A stretch of 13,665 nucleotides of DNA from the NCBI GenBank assembly GCA_035640155.1, contig DASQWR010000173.1, forward strand, positions 1-13,665, in the 5' to 3' direction. Every line of letters begins with the position of its first letter. Position 1 is the stretch's first letter. Position numbers and translations under genes: made by a program. The notes beneath the pieces were generated by a model, which saw only the letters and a list, made by a program, of their open reading frames with translations, was not told where the DNA came from and ran no database searches. The stretch comes from JALYQB01 sp035640155. Lineage in GTDB: Bacteria; Actinomycetota; Actinomycetes; Mycobacteriales; Pseudonocardiaceae. This document shows positions 1 through 7,181 of the stretch, piece after piece.

Positions 1-1639
1 GCGAGCCGCGCTCGCCCGCGCGACGCGGCACCCAGGCGAGCCGGGCGCCGGTGCGCTCCACCAGCCGGGCGACTGCTGAGTACAGGCCCGGCACCTCGGC
101 CGCCCGCTCCCCCACCAGCACCACGGCACCCGGCGCGCGGAACAGCGACTCGACGTCGGTGTCGAGGGCGTCGAGCACGGCGGGCTCCTCGCCGGGCACC
201 GCGGGGATCAGCGTGCTCGCCGGGGCCGGCTCGCCGGGGCCGGCTACCGGCGCCGTCTTGGCCACCGTGGGGCTGGTCCAGCTGGTCAGGTGCAGCACCC
301 GGGTCGTGCCCTCGCGGGCGGCCCGGCGCAGCCGCAGGAAGACGATCGGCGACTCCTCCTCAGGCTCGAACGCCACGCACAGGACGGCCGGCGCCGCGGA
401 CAGGTCCGCGTAGGTGACACCGCCGGCTGCGCCGTCTGTTCCGGCTCCGCGAGCGTCGCCGGTGGCTGGGCTGACGCCGACCACGTGCGCCCCGAGGAAC
501 TCGAGCTCCTCGGCGGAGTGCGCCCGCGCCCGGAAGTCGATGTCGTTGGTGCCCAGCGCGACGCGGGCGAACTTGGCGTAGGCATAGGCGTCCTCGACGG
601 TGAGCCGCCCGCCCGGCAGCACCCCGACACCGCGGTCCCGGGCCAGGGTCAGCCCCTCGGCCGCCGCCTGCAGCGCCTCGGTCCACGACGCCGGCTGCAG
701 CTCACCGCCCTCGTCGCGCACCAGCGGGCGCAGCAGCCGGTCCGCCGCGGTGGCGTACCTGAACGCGAAGCGACCCTTGTCGCAGTTCCACTCCTCGTTG
801 ACCTCCGGGTCGTTCCCAGCGAGGCGGCGCTGCACGATGCCGCGGCGCCAGTCGGTGCGCTGAGCGCAGCCCGAGGCGCAGTGCTCGCACACCCCTGGCG
901 TGGACACCAGGTCGAACGGCCGAGAGCGGAACCGGTACGCCGCGCTGGTCAGGGCGCCGACCGGGCAGATCTGGATGGTGTTGCCGGAGAAGTACGACTG
1001 GAATGGTTGGTCGTCGGCGACCCCGACCTGCTCCTGGGCGCCACGCTCGAGCAGGTCGATGAACGGGTCCCCGGCAATCTGCTCGGAGAACCGGGTGCAG
1101 CGCGCGCAGAGCACGCAGCGCTCCCGGTCCAGCAGCACCTGCTCGGAGATCGGGACCGGCTTGGGGAAGGTGCGCTTGGTCTCCACATACCGCGAGTCGG
1201 GGCGGCCGTTGGACATCGCCTGGTTCTGCAGCGGGCACTCGCCACCCTTGTCGCAGATCGGGCAGTCCAGCGGGTGGTTGATCAGCAGCAGCTCCATCAC
1301 ACCCTGCTGCGCCTTGTCGGCCACCGGCGAGGTGTGCTGGGTACGAACCACCATGCCGTCGGCGATGGCGAGGCTGCAGGATGCCTGCGGTTTGGGCATC
1401 GGCTTCCCGCCCATCTCGACCTCGACCAGGCACTGCCGGCAGGCGGCGACCGGGTCCAGCAGCGGGTGGTCGCAGAACCGGGGGACGACGATGCCGAGCC
1501 GCTCACAGGTGCGGATCACCAACTCGCCCTCGGGGGCGTCGACCTCACGATCGTCGATGGTCAGCCGGACGTGTCCCTCGGGTACCGGCCGCTCCTCGGC
1601 CTCCGAGGACTGGTCTGCGGACTGTGCTGCCACTGTCAT
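1..1639 (-). CDS. nuoG: NADH-quinone oxidoreductase subunit G (NuoG), 3' end beyond window
   Basis: Large iron-sulfur subunit of the peripheral arm of complex I; it passes electrons from the NuoE/NuoF module towards NuoB. The first 546 codons are present and the frame is open to the left edge, so the protein is cut by the window (the family is usually about 800 residues). Cluster ligands can be read in order: 2Fe-2S C56, C67, C70, C88; HX3CX2CX5C (H122, C126, C129, C135); C175, C178, C181 and C225; then CX2CX3CX27C (C251, C254, C258, C286), which matches the extra N7 4Fe-4S cluster of Thermus and E. coli type enzymes. The ATG at 1639 has AGGAG seven bases upstream and shares one base with the nuoF stop (TGATG). 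Last visible gene of the nuo operon; nuoH onwards would be expected to the left. Confidence 0.97.
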   Translation of the reverse strand, partial: MTVAAQSADQSSEAEERPVPEGHVRLTIDDREVDAPEGELVIRTCERLGIVVPRFCDHPLLDPVAACRQCLVEVEMGGKPMPKPQASCSLAIADGMVVRTQHTSPVADKAQQGVMELLLINHPLDCPICDKGGECPLQNQAMSNGRPDSRYVETKRTFPKPVPISEQVLLDRERCVLCARCTRFSEQIAGDPFIDLLERGAQEQVGVADDQPFQSYFSGNTIQICPVGALTSAAYRFRSRPFDLVSTPGVCEHCASGCAQRTDWRRGIVQRRLAGNDPEVNEEWNCDKGRFAFRYATAADRLLRPLVRDEGGELQPASWTEALQAAAEGLTLARDRGVGVLPGGRLTVEDAYAYAKFARVALGTNDIDFRARAHSAEELEFLGAHVVGVSPATGDARGAGTDGAAGGVTYADLSAAPAVLCVAFEPEEESPIVFLRLRRAAREGTTRVLHLTSWTSPTVAKTAPVAGPGEPAPASTLIPAVPGEEPAVLDALDTDVESLFRAPGAVVLVGERAAEVPGLYSAVARLVERTGARLAWVPRRAGERGS

Positions 1640-3003
1640 CAGTGCGCTCCTGCCAGCTCGGCCTGCTGCCGGGGCCGCGCCACCGCCGCCTCAGCGGGCT
1701 GGGAGACGCAGAGGTCGAGGAACTCCTGCCGGAAGTACTTGATCCCGCTGGTGATCGGGCTGACGGCACCGTCACCGAGCGCGCAGAACGACCGGCCGAA
1801 GATGTTGTCGCAGAGGTCCAGCATCAGCTCCACGTCGGACGGCGTGCCCTGGCCGTCGACCATCCGCCGCAGCACCTTGGCCAGCCAGAAGCAACCCTCG
1901 CGGCACGGGGTGCACTTGCCGCAGGACTCGTGGTCGTAGAACTCGGTCCACTTCAGCACGGCCCAGGGCACGCTCACCGTCTCGTTGAAGATCATCAGCG
2001 CCGTGGTGCCCAGCAACGAGCCGGCCTCCGTCATGCCCTCGAAGTCCAGCGGGGCGTCGAGGTGCTCCGCGGTGAGCAACGGGGTGGACGAGCCGCCCGG
2101 GGTCCAGAACTTCAGCGGGATGCCGTCCTTCATCCCACCCGCCAGCTCCAGCAGCTCGCGCAGCGTGATCCCCAGCGGCGCCTCGTACTGGCCCGGCCGC
2201 TCGACGTGCCCGGAGATCGAGAAGATCTTCGGTCCGGGCGACTTCTCGGTGCCCATCGAACGGAACCAGTCCGAGCCGCCGCTGACGATCGAGGGCACTG
2301 TCGCGATGGTCTCCACGTTGTTCACCACGGTCGGGGCAGCGTAGAGCCCGGACGTCGCGGGGAACGGTGGCTTGAGCCGCGGCTGCCCGCGCCGGCCCTC
2401 CAGCGAGTCGAGCAGCGCGGTCTCCTCGCCGCAGATGTAGGCGCCGGCCCCGGCGTGCACGACGACCTCGAGGTCGAAACCCGAGCCGAGGATGTCCTTG
2501 CCGAGGTAACCCGCGGCGTAGGCCTCGTTCACCGCGTTCTGCACCCGGCGCAGGGGATGGAGTACCTCGCCCCGGACGTAGATGAAGCACTGGTTGGCCC
2601 GGATCGCGTAGCTGGTGATGATGCTGCCCTCGATCAGCGAGTGCGGGTCGGCCATCATCAGCGGGATGTCCTTGCAGGTGCCCGGCTCGCTCTCGTCGGC
2701 GTTGACCACGAGGTACTTCGGCTTGGCTCCGGGACCGGTTGGACCGTGCGGGATGAAGCCCCACTTCATCCCGGTGGGAAACCCGGCGCCACCGCGCCCG
2801 CGCAGCCCGGAGTCCTTGATCAGCTGGACGAGCTGCTCCGGCTCCGCCGACAGCGCCTTGCGCAGCGCACGGTAGCCCTCGAACTGATGGTAGGTGTCGA
2901 GGGTCCAGGACGTCGGCGACAGCCACCGGTGGGTCAGCACCGGGGTCAGCTTCCCGTGGTCCGGGTTCCCATGTTCGGTCATGTCGTCTCCGGCGCCGGT
3001 CAT
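1639..3003 (-). CDS. nuoF: NADH-quinone oxidoreductase subunit F (NuoF), NADH/FMN-binding
   Basis: Catalytic subunit that oxidises NADH, holds FMN and passes electrons to cluster N3. The protein is 454 residues, normal for the family. Visible signatures: glycine-rich GLRGRGGAGFPTG at 66-78, NADESEPGTCKD at 101-112, GAGAYICGEETALL at about 185-198, and the 4Fe-4S ligands ESCGKCTPCREGC (C361, C364, C367) plus C407 in SFCALGDG. The ATG at 3003 overlaps the nuoE stop as ATGA and has GGAGGAG five bases upstream, so it is preferred to an in-frame start 20 codons further upstream or the ATG at 2982. The C-terminal 20 or so residues are low-complexity. Cytoplasmic, peripheral arm. Identification is very secure. 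Confidence 0.98.
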   Translation of the reverse strand: MTGAGDDMTEHGNPDHGKLTPVLTHRWLSPTSWTLDTYHQFEGYRALRKALSAEPEQLVQLIKDSGLRGRGGAGFPTGMKWGFIPHGPTGPGAKPKYLVVNADESEPGTCKDIPLMMADPHSLIEGSIITSYAIRANQCFIYVRGEVLHPLRRVQNAVNEAYAAGYLGKDILGSGFDLEVVVHAGAGAYICGEETALLDSLEGRRGQPRLKPPFPATSGLYAAPTVVNNVETIATVPSIVSGGSDWFRSMGTEKSPGPKIFSISGHVERPGQYEAPLGITLRELLELAGGMKDGIPLKFWTPGGSSTPLLTAEHLDAPLDFEGMTEAGSLLGTTALMIFNETVSVPWAVLKWTEFYDHESCGKCTPCREGCFWLAKVLRRMVDGQGTPSDVELMLDLCDNIFGRSFCALGDGAVSPITSGIKYFRQEFLDLCVSQPAEAAVARPRQQAELAGAH

Positions 3004-3848
3004 CGCTTCTCCTCCGGGACCGCCGGGAGCGGCGCGTCCTCGGGCATCGCCGGTGCCTGCCACCCGTTGGCCTCGGCCAACCGGGCCCCGACCAGGGTCT
3101 CTTCCGCGGCAGACGGCGAGCCCACCGCCGCCCGCCAGGCCTCCGGGTCGGCGGCGAAACCGGCGAGCTCCAGCTCGGTGGTGCGGAAGTCGGTGAGCGG
3201 GGCGCCGCGCGTCGGGGCGGGACGTTCCCCGCGCTGCAGCGCGTCCACCAGTTCGGTCGCCGACTCGGTGGTCTGCTTGTCGTAGAACTCGTAGTTCACC
3301 TGCAGCACGGGCGCGAAGTCACACGCGGCGATGCACTCGGCGTGCTCGAGGGTGATCGACCCGGGCTGGCCGGGCTCGCCCGCGGTCTCGTTGTGCCCGA
3401 CCCCGAGCCGGTCCTTGAGCTGAGCGTAGATCGCGTCGCCGCCCAGGGCCGCGCACAGGGTGTTGGTGCACACGCTGACCAGGTGCTCGCCGGTGGGGCT
3501 GCGCTTGTACATCGTGTAGAAGGTGGCGACCGCGGTGACCTCGGCGGTGGTCAGGCCGAGCTGCCCGGCGCAGAACGCGATGCCGGCCTGGCTGACGTGG
3601 CCCTGCACGCTCTGTACCAGGTGCAGCAGCGGCAGCAGCGCTGAGCGGGACATCGGGTAGCGCGCGATGATCTGCTGCGCCCGCGTCACCGTCTGCTCGT
3701 CGAAGCCCTGCCCGTCGACGTTCCCGGGCTCGGCCGGGAACACGTCCGGGGCATCGGTGACGTCCATGTCCGCCAGAGTCGATTTTTGGCTGTCCGCCAA
3801 GGGGTTCGATTTCTGGCTGTCCGCCAAGGGGTTCGATTCTTGGCTCAC
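3000..3848 (-). CDS. nuoE: NADH-quinone oxidoreductase subunit E (NuoE), with repetitive N-terminus
   Basis: 24-kDa type 2Fe-2S subunit that pairs with NuoF. Reading from the GTG at 3848 it is 282 residues. Ligands for cluster N1a are C127, C132 (CTNTLC) and C172, C176 (CIAAC). The GTG overlaps the nuoD stop as GTGA and has GGAGGGG seven bases upstream inside the nuoD end, which favours it. An alternative ATG at 3767 (255 residues) has only a poorly spaced purine run. The GTG start makes the first 27 residues a nine-residue repeat (SQESNPLAD, SQKSNPLAD, SQKSTLAD) encoded by a 27-bp DNA tandem repeat; this part is not seen in typical NuoE and is probably disordered. A proline- and alanine-rich C-terminal extension of roughly 80 residues follows the thioredoxin-like domain. 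The gene is secure; the start is likely but not proven. Confidence 0.95.
   Translation of the reverse strand: MSQESNPLADSQKSNPLADSQKSTLADMDVTDAPDVFPAEPGNVDGQGFDEQTVTRAQQIIARYPMSRSALLPLLHLVQSVQGHVSQAGIAFCAGQLGLTTAEVTAVATFYTMYKRSPTGEHLVSVCTNTLCAALGGDAIYAQLKDRLGVGHNETAGEPGQPGSITLEHAECIAACDFAPVLQVNYEFYDKQTTESATELVDALQRGERPAPTRGAPLTDFRTTELELAGFAADPEAWRAAVGSPSAAEETLVGARLAEANGWQAPAMPEDAPLPAVPEEKR
3767..3845. repeat. 27-bp tandem repeat at nuoD/nuoE junction
   Basis: Two full 27-base units, 3779-3805 and 3806-3832, differ at one base; a partial third unit (3833-3845) and a degenerate half unit (from about 3767) flank them. On the minus strand each unit encodes nine residues of the pattern SQKSNPLAD. 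The array lies entirely within the first 28 codons of nuoE when the GTG at 3848 is used, and the unit length preserves the frame. It is more AT-rich than its surroundings. Confidence 0.85.
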
Positions 3849-5245
3849 CGGTCCACCCCTCCCATCACCGGGTCGATCGACGCCACCGCGGCGATGACGT
3901 CGGCCACCAGGCCGCCCTCGCTCATCGCCGGCATCGACTGCAGGTTCACGAAGCTCGGGTCGCGCACGTGCACCCGCGCCGGGCGGGTGCCGCCGTCGGA
4001 CACCAGGTGGTAGCCCAGCTCGCCCCGCGGTGACTCGACCGCCACGTAAGCCTGCCCCGGTGGCACCCGGAAGCCCTCGGTGACCAGCTTGAAGTGGTGG
4101 ATCAGCGACTCCATCGACTGACCCATGATCTTGTTGACGTGGTCGAGGGAGTTGCCCATCCCGTCGGCGCCGAGGGAGAGCTGCGCCGGCCACGCGATCT
4201 TGCGGTCGGTCACCATCGTCGGGCCGGGCTCCAGCTTGTCGAGGCACTGCTCGACGATCCGCAACGACTGGTGGATCTCCTCCACCCGCAGCCGGTAGCG
4301 GGCGTAGCAGTCCGCCTCGGTGGCCGTGGGCACCTCGAAGTCGTACTCCTCGTACCCGCAGTAGGGCTCGACCTTGCGCAGGTCCCACTCCAGCCCCGCG
4401 GAGCGCAGGATGGGCCCGGTGACGCCGAGCTGGAGGCAACCGTCCAGTGGCAGGTAGCCGACGCCGGCCAGCCGCTCCTTCCAGATCGGCTGGCCGGTGA
4501 GCAGCTTGTCGTAATCGGGCAGCCGGGAGTCCAGGACCTTGATCAACTCGCGGACCTTGTCCTCGGCGCCCTCGGGGAGGTCCTGGGCGAGCCCGCCGGG
4601 GCGGATGAACGCGTGGTTCATCCGCAGACCGGTGATGAACTCCAGCAGGTGCAGGACCTCCTCGCGCTCCCGGAAGCCCGAGGTCATGGCGGTGAGCGCG
4701 CCGAGCTCCATCCCGCCGGTCGCCAGCGCCACCATGTGGGAGCTGATCCGGTTGAGCTCCATGAGCAGCACGCGGATCACCTGCGCGCGCCGCGGGACCT
4801 CGACGCCGAGCAGGCGCTCGGTGGCCAGGCAGTAGGCCGTTTCGTTGTGCAGCGGCGCCAGGTAGTCCATGCGGGTGACGAACGTGACGCCCTGGGTCCA
4901 GTTGCGGTACTCGCAGTTCTTCTCGATGCCGGTGTGCAGGTACCCGATCACCGAGCGAGCCTGGGTGACCACCTCACCCTCGAGCTCGAGCACCAGGCGA
5001 AGCACGCCGTGGGTGGACGGATGCTGCGGACCCATGTTGATGACGACCCGCTCGTCGTGTTGGGCGTCCTCGCTCAGCGAGTCCCAGTCGCCACCGGTCA
5101 CGGTGTAGACGCGGCCCTCGGTGGTGTCGCGTGACGTGGCGGCGTACGGATCCTCGGTGCTGCCGCCCATGTCGGTGACGGTGCCGCTGGCGCGGGTGTG
5201 CGCATCGGCGGCGTTCGAACCCGCGAGCGGTTCCTGGCTGCTCAT
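3845..5245 (-). CDS. nuoD: NADH-quinone oxidoreductase subunit D (NuoD)
   Basis: 49-kDa type subunit that, with NuoB, forms the quinone-reduction site at the membrane interface. 466 residues. The family stretch NMGPQHPSTHG is at 70-80. H79 and Y128 (in RMDYLAP) align by motif with the quinone-contacting His and Tyr known from Thermus Nqo4 and the bovine subunit. GYLHTGIEK is at 101-109, and PPGQAYVAVESPRGELGYHL is at about 395-414. The ATG at 5245 overlaps the nuoC stop as ATGA and has GGAGGG seven bases upstream. The first 65 or so residues are a polar extension before the conserved domain. In this organism the quinone is expected to be menaquinone, consistent with the menaquinone genes just upstream. 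Confidence 0.98.
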   Translation of the reverse strand: MSSQEPLAGSNAADAHTRASGTVTDMGGSTEDPYAATSRDTTEGRVYTVTGGDWDSLSEDAQHDERVVINMGPQHPSTHGVLRLVLELEGEVVTQARSVIGYLHTGIEKNCEYRNWTQGVTFVTRMDYLAPLHNETAYCLATERLLGVEVPRRAQVIRVLLMELNRISSHMVALATGGMELGALTAMTSGFREREEVLHLLEFITGLRMNHAFIRPGGLAQDLPEGAEDKVRELIKVLDSRLPDYDKLLTGQPIWKERLAGVGYLPLDGCLQLGVTGPILRSAGLEWDLRKVEPYCGYEEYDFEVPTATEADCYARYRLRVEEIHQSLRIVEQCLDKLEPGPTMVTDRKIAWPAQLSLGADGMGNSLDHVNKIMGQSMESLIHHFKLVTEGFRVPPGQAYVAVESPRGELGYHLVSDGGTRPARVHVRDPSFVNLQSMPAMSEGGLVADVIAAVASIDPVMGGVDR

Positions 5246-6030
5246 GAGTAGGCCCTCCGCTGGTCCGGCGGAGGGATCTCGGCGCCCTTGTACTCCACCG
5301 GAATCCCGCCGAGCGGGTAGTCCTTGCGCTGCGGGTGCCCGTCCCAGTCGTCGGGCATCAGGATGCGGGTGAGCGCCGGGTGCCCGTCGTAGACGATGCC
5401 GAACATGTCCCACGTTTCGCGCTCGTGCCAGTCGGCGGTGGGATAGACCGACACCACGGACGGCACGTGGGCGTCGGCGACGTCCACCGCCACCTCGAGC
5501 CGGATCCGGCGCCGGTAGGTCATCGACGTCAGGTGGTAGACCGAGTGCAGCTGCTGCGGCACCCCGTGGCCGTAGTCCACCCCGGACACGCTGCTGCAGA
5601 GCTCGAAGCGCAGTGCAGGATCGTCCCGCAACGTGCGGCACAGCGCGAGCAGGTGCTCGCGGCGCACGTAGTAGGTGATCTCCCCGCGGTCCACGGTGAC
5701 CTGCTGGATCGCCTCGGCTGGCACGCCGTGCTCGTCCATCGCGGTGCGCAGCTCGTCGGTGAACTCGTCGAACCAGCCGCCGTAGGGTCGCTCGGCCGGC
5801 GCCGGGGCGTAGACGGGCAGCTGCAGGCCACCGTAACCCGAGGTGTCCCCGGAGCCGCGAATACCGAACATGCCCTGCCGGGCGCGACCGGCGACCACAC
5901 CGCCGCGGGCCTCGTGCTCAGCCTGTTCCACCGGCAGCATCGCCGCCGACTCGGGCGTCTGCTGTTCCAGCTCGTCCTCGGAAGGGTTGCGCTTCTCGGT
6001 GTTCTCTTCGGTGTTCTCCGTCGGGGCCAT
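5242..6030 (-). CDS. nuoC: NADH-quinone oxidoreductase subunit C (NuoC)
   Basis: 30-kDa type subunit of the hydrophilic connecting module. 262 residues from the ATG at 6030. The family signature ERETWDMFGIVYDGHP is at 203-218, followed by LTRILMPDDWDGHPQRKDYP at 220-239. A GTG at 6039 would overlap the nuoB stop as GTGA, but the GGAAG Shine-Dalgarno-like run is only two bases from it and eleven from the ATG, so the ATG is preferred; the two choices differ by three residues. The first 80 or so residues are acidic and low-complexity (including a 12-bp tandem repeat giving ENTEENTE), longer than in minimal bacterial NuoC. Separate gene here, not fused to nuoD as in E. coli. Confidence 0.97.
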   Translation of the reverse strand: MAPTENTEENTEKRNPSEDELEQQTPESAAMLPVEQAEHEARGGVVAGRARQGMFGIRGSGDTSGYGGLQLPVYAPAPAERPYGGWFDEFTDELRTAMDEHGVPAEAIQQVTVDRGEITYYVRREHLLALCRTLRDDPALRFELCSSVSGVDYGHGVPQQLHSVYHLTSMTYRRRIRLEVAVDVADAHVPSVVSVYPTADWHERETWDMFGIVYDGHPALTRILMPDDWDGHPQRKDYPLGGIPVEYKGAEIPPPDQRRAYS

Positions 6031-6035
6031 CGCGC

Positions 6036-6641
6036 TCACTGCTTCCGTGCCTCGACGACCTCGGAGCGGCCGCTGCCGGAGGGCCGGGGCGCCTGCTGCG
6101 GCCCGTATGCCACCGACGACGCCACCATCTCGGTGCGCTCCCCGCGCTCCGCCTTCAGCGCTGCTCGCTTCGGCCCCAGCGGCTCGTCCATGATCTTGGC
6201 GTGCAGTTTGAGGATGGCGTCGATGAGCATCTCGGGTCGGGGTGGGCAGCCCGGGAGGTACATGTCGACCGGGACGACGTGGTCCACGCCCTGCACGATC
6301 GCGTAGTTGTTGAACATCCCGCCCGAGGACGCGCAGACACCCATCGAGAGCACCCAGCGCGGCTCGGGCATCTGGTCGTAGATCTGCCGCAGCACCGGGG
6401 CCATCTTGTTGCTCAGCCGACCGGCGACGATCATCAGGTCGGCCTGCCGCGGGGAGGCGCGGAAGACCTCCATGCCGAAGCGGCCGAGGTCGTAGCGGGG
6501 CCCGCCGCTGGTCATCATCTCGATCGCGCAGCACGCGAGCCCGAACGTGGCAGGCCACAGCGAGGCCTTGCGGGTCCAGTTGACCAGCTTCTCCACGCTG
6601 GTCAGCAGGATCCCGTTGGGGAGCTTCTCTTCCAGACCCAT
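6036..6641 (-). CDS. nuoB: NADH-quinone oxidoreductase subunit B (NuoB), N2 cluster
   Basis: Holds the terminal 4Fe-4S cluster N2, the direct donor to quinone. 201 residues. The tandem cysteines C37-C38 (GLACCAIEMM), C103 (MGVCASSGG) and C132 (PGCPPRPE) are all present. The MGLEEKLPNG start matches Streptomyces NuoB, so the ATG at 6641 is chosen; GGGAAGG lies just upstream. A TTG at 6653 in the same frame would add four residues and is less likely. The C-terminal 45 or so residues (from about 155) are a charged and proline-rich tail beyond the conserved domain. Fifteen bases separate it from nuoA upstream and five from nuoC downstream. Confidence 0.98.
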   Translation of the reverse strand: MGLEEKLPNGILLTSVEKLVNWTRKASLWPATFGLACCAIEMMTSGGPRYDLGRFGMEVFRASPRQADLMIVAGRLSNKMAPVLRQIYDQMPEPRWVLSMGVCASSGGMFNNYAIVQGVDHVVPVDMYLPGCPPRPEMLIDAILKLHAKIMDEPLGPKRAALKAERGERTEMVASSVAYGPQQAPRPSGSGRSEVVEARKQ

Positions 6642-6656
6642 GTGCCTTCCCAACCT

Positions 6657-7022
6657 TCAGTTCCAGTCCAGCCCGCCGCGGCGCCACACGTAGGCGTACG
6701 CGAAGCCGAGCGTCACGACGAACAGGCCGACCTCGATCATGCCGAACAGCCCCAGCGCGTCCGCGGACACCGCGAACGGGTACAGGAAGACCATCTCGAT
6801 GTCGAACAGGATGAACAGCATGGCCGTCAGGTAGTACGCCACGGGCATCCGGCCCTCGCCCACCACCGGCTGCGGGGAGGGCTCGATGCCGCACTCGTAG
6901 GCGTCGAGCTTGGCTCGGTTGTACCGCCGCGGGCCGATGTAGGGAGCCATGGCCACGGAGAACAGCGCGAAACCGGCCGCCAGGCCGAACATCAGCACGA
7001 GGGGGACGTAGGGCTGGAGCAC
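6657..7022 (-). CDS. nuoA: NADH-quinone oxidoreductase subunit A (NuoA), membrane subunit
   Basis: First gene of the nuo operon and its only membrane-arm subunit in this window. 121 residues with three hydrophobic segments (about 5-27, 63-83 and 90-112). The conserved loop with YECGIEP at about 42-48 sits between helices 1 and 2; its cysteine is the one known to be exposed in the active/deactive transition of the mitochondrial homologue ND3. FDIEMVFLYPFA at about 73-84 is the other hallmark. The start is GTG at 7022, with GGAAGGAAGGG ending about six bases upstream. The preceding 159 bases carry the repeat described separately and presumably a promoter. Confidence 0.97.
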   Translation of the reverse strand: MLQPYVPLVLMFGLAAGFALFSVAMAPYIGPRRYNRAKLDAYECGIEPSPQPVVGEGRMPVAYYLTAMLFILFDIEMVFLYPFAVSADALGLFGMIEVGLFVVTLGFAYAYVWRRGGLDWN

Positions 7023-7181
7023 GCGCGTCCCTTCCTTCCGAGCTCCTGTGCACGTATCGGGAGAACCCCGCCAACACTACCTGTGAGAAGCCCGCCCAGC
7101 GGGCCGTGGGAAAGCCCGCCCAGCGGGCGAGGGAGATCCTAGCCACCCGCCTTGCCCGCACCGTCCCGCAACATGGGTTGG
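7023..7181 (-). promoter_or_regulatory. menJ-nuoA intergenic region
   Basis: These 159 bases lie between the stop of the menJ-like gene and the GTG of nuoA, both read leftward. They contain the nuoA ribosome-binding site (GGAAGGAAGGG) and a pair of identical short hairpins. A promoter for nuo may lie here, but I could not find a convincing pair of -35 and -10 boxes, so this is only a candidate regulatory region. The hairpins could instead attenuate or terminate transcription coming from menG-menJ. Confidence 0.4.
7090..7128. repeat. Two identical 15-bp hairpins in a 24-bp direct repeat
   Basis: GCCCGCCCAGCGGGC occurs at 7090-7104 and again at 7114-7128. Each copy is a perfect 6-bp inverted repeat around the loop CCA (TGG on the other strand). 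The copies are 24 bases apart and the flanking bases (AAG before each, on the plus strand) also match. A weaker third copy (around 7057-7075) seems to be present towards nuoA. There is no T-run, so if these are terminators they are of the U-less kind. They could also be copies of a dispersed intergenic repeat. Confidence 0.75.

Noticed and set aside
290..3285. Long plus-strand open frames (549 and 634 codons) opposite nuoG-nuoF
   Set aside because: They are antisense shadows of high-GC nuo genes, with arginine/proline/alanine-rich translations lacking any domain; the minus strand carries complete complex I motifs.
3779..3832. Possible CRISPR array
   Set aside because: The two 27-base units are directly adjacent with no spacers and are translated in frame, so it is a tandem repeat and not a CRISPR.
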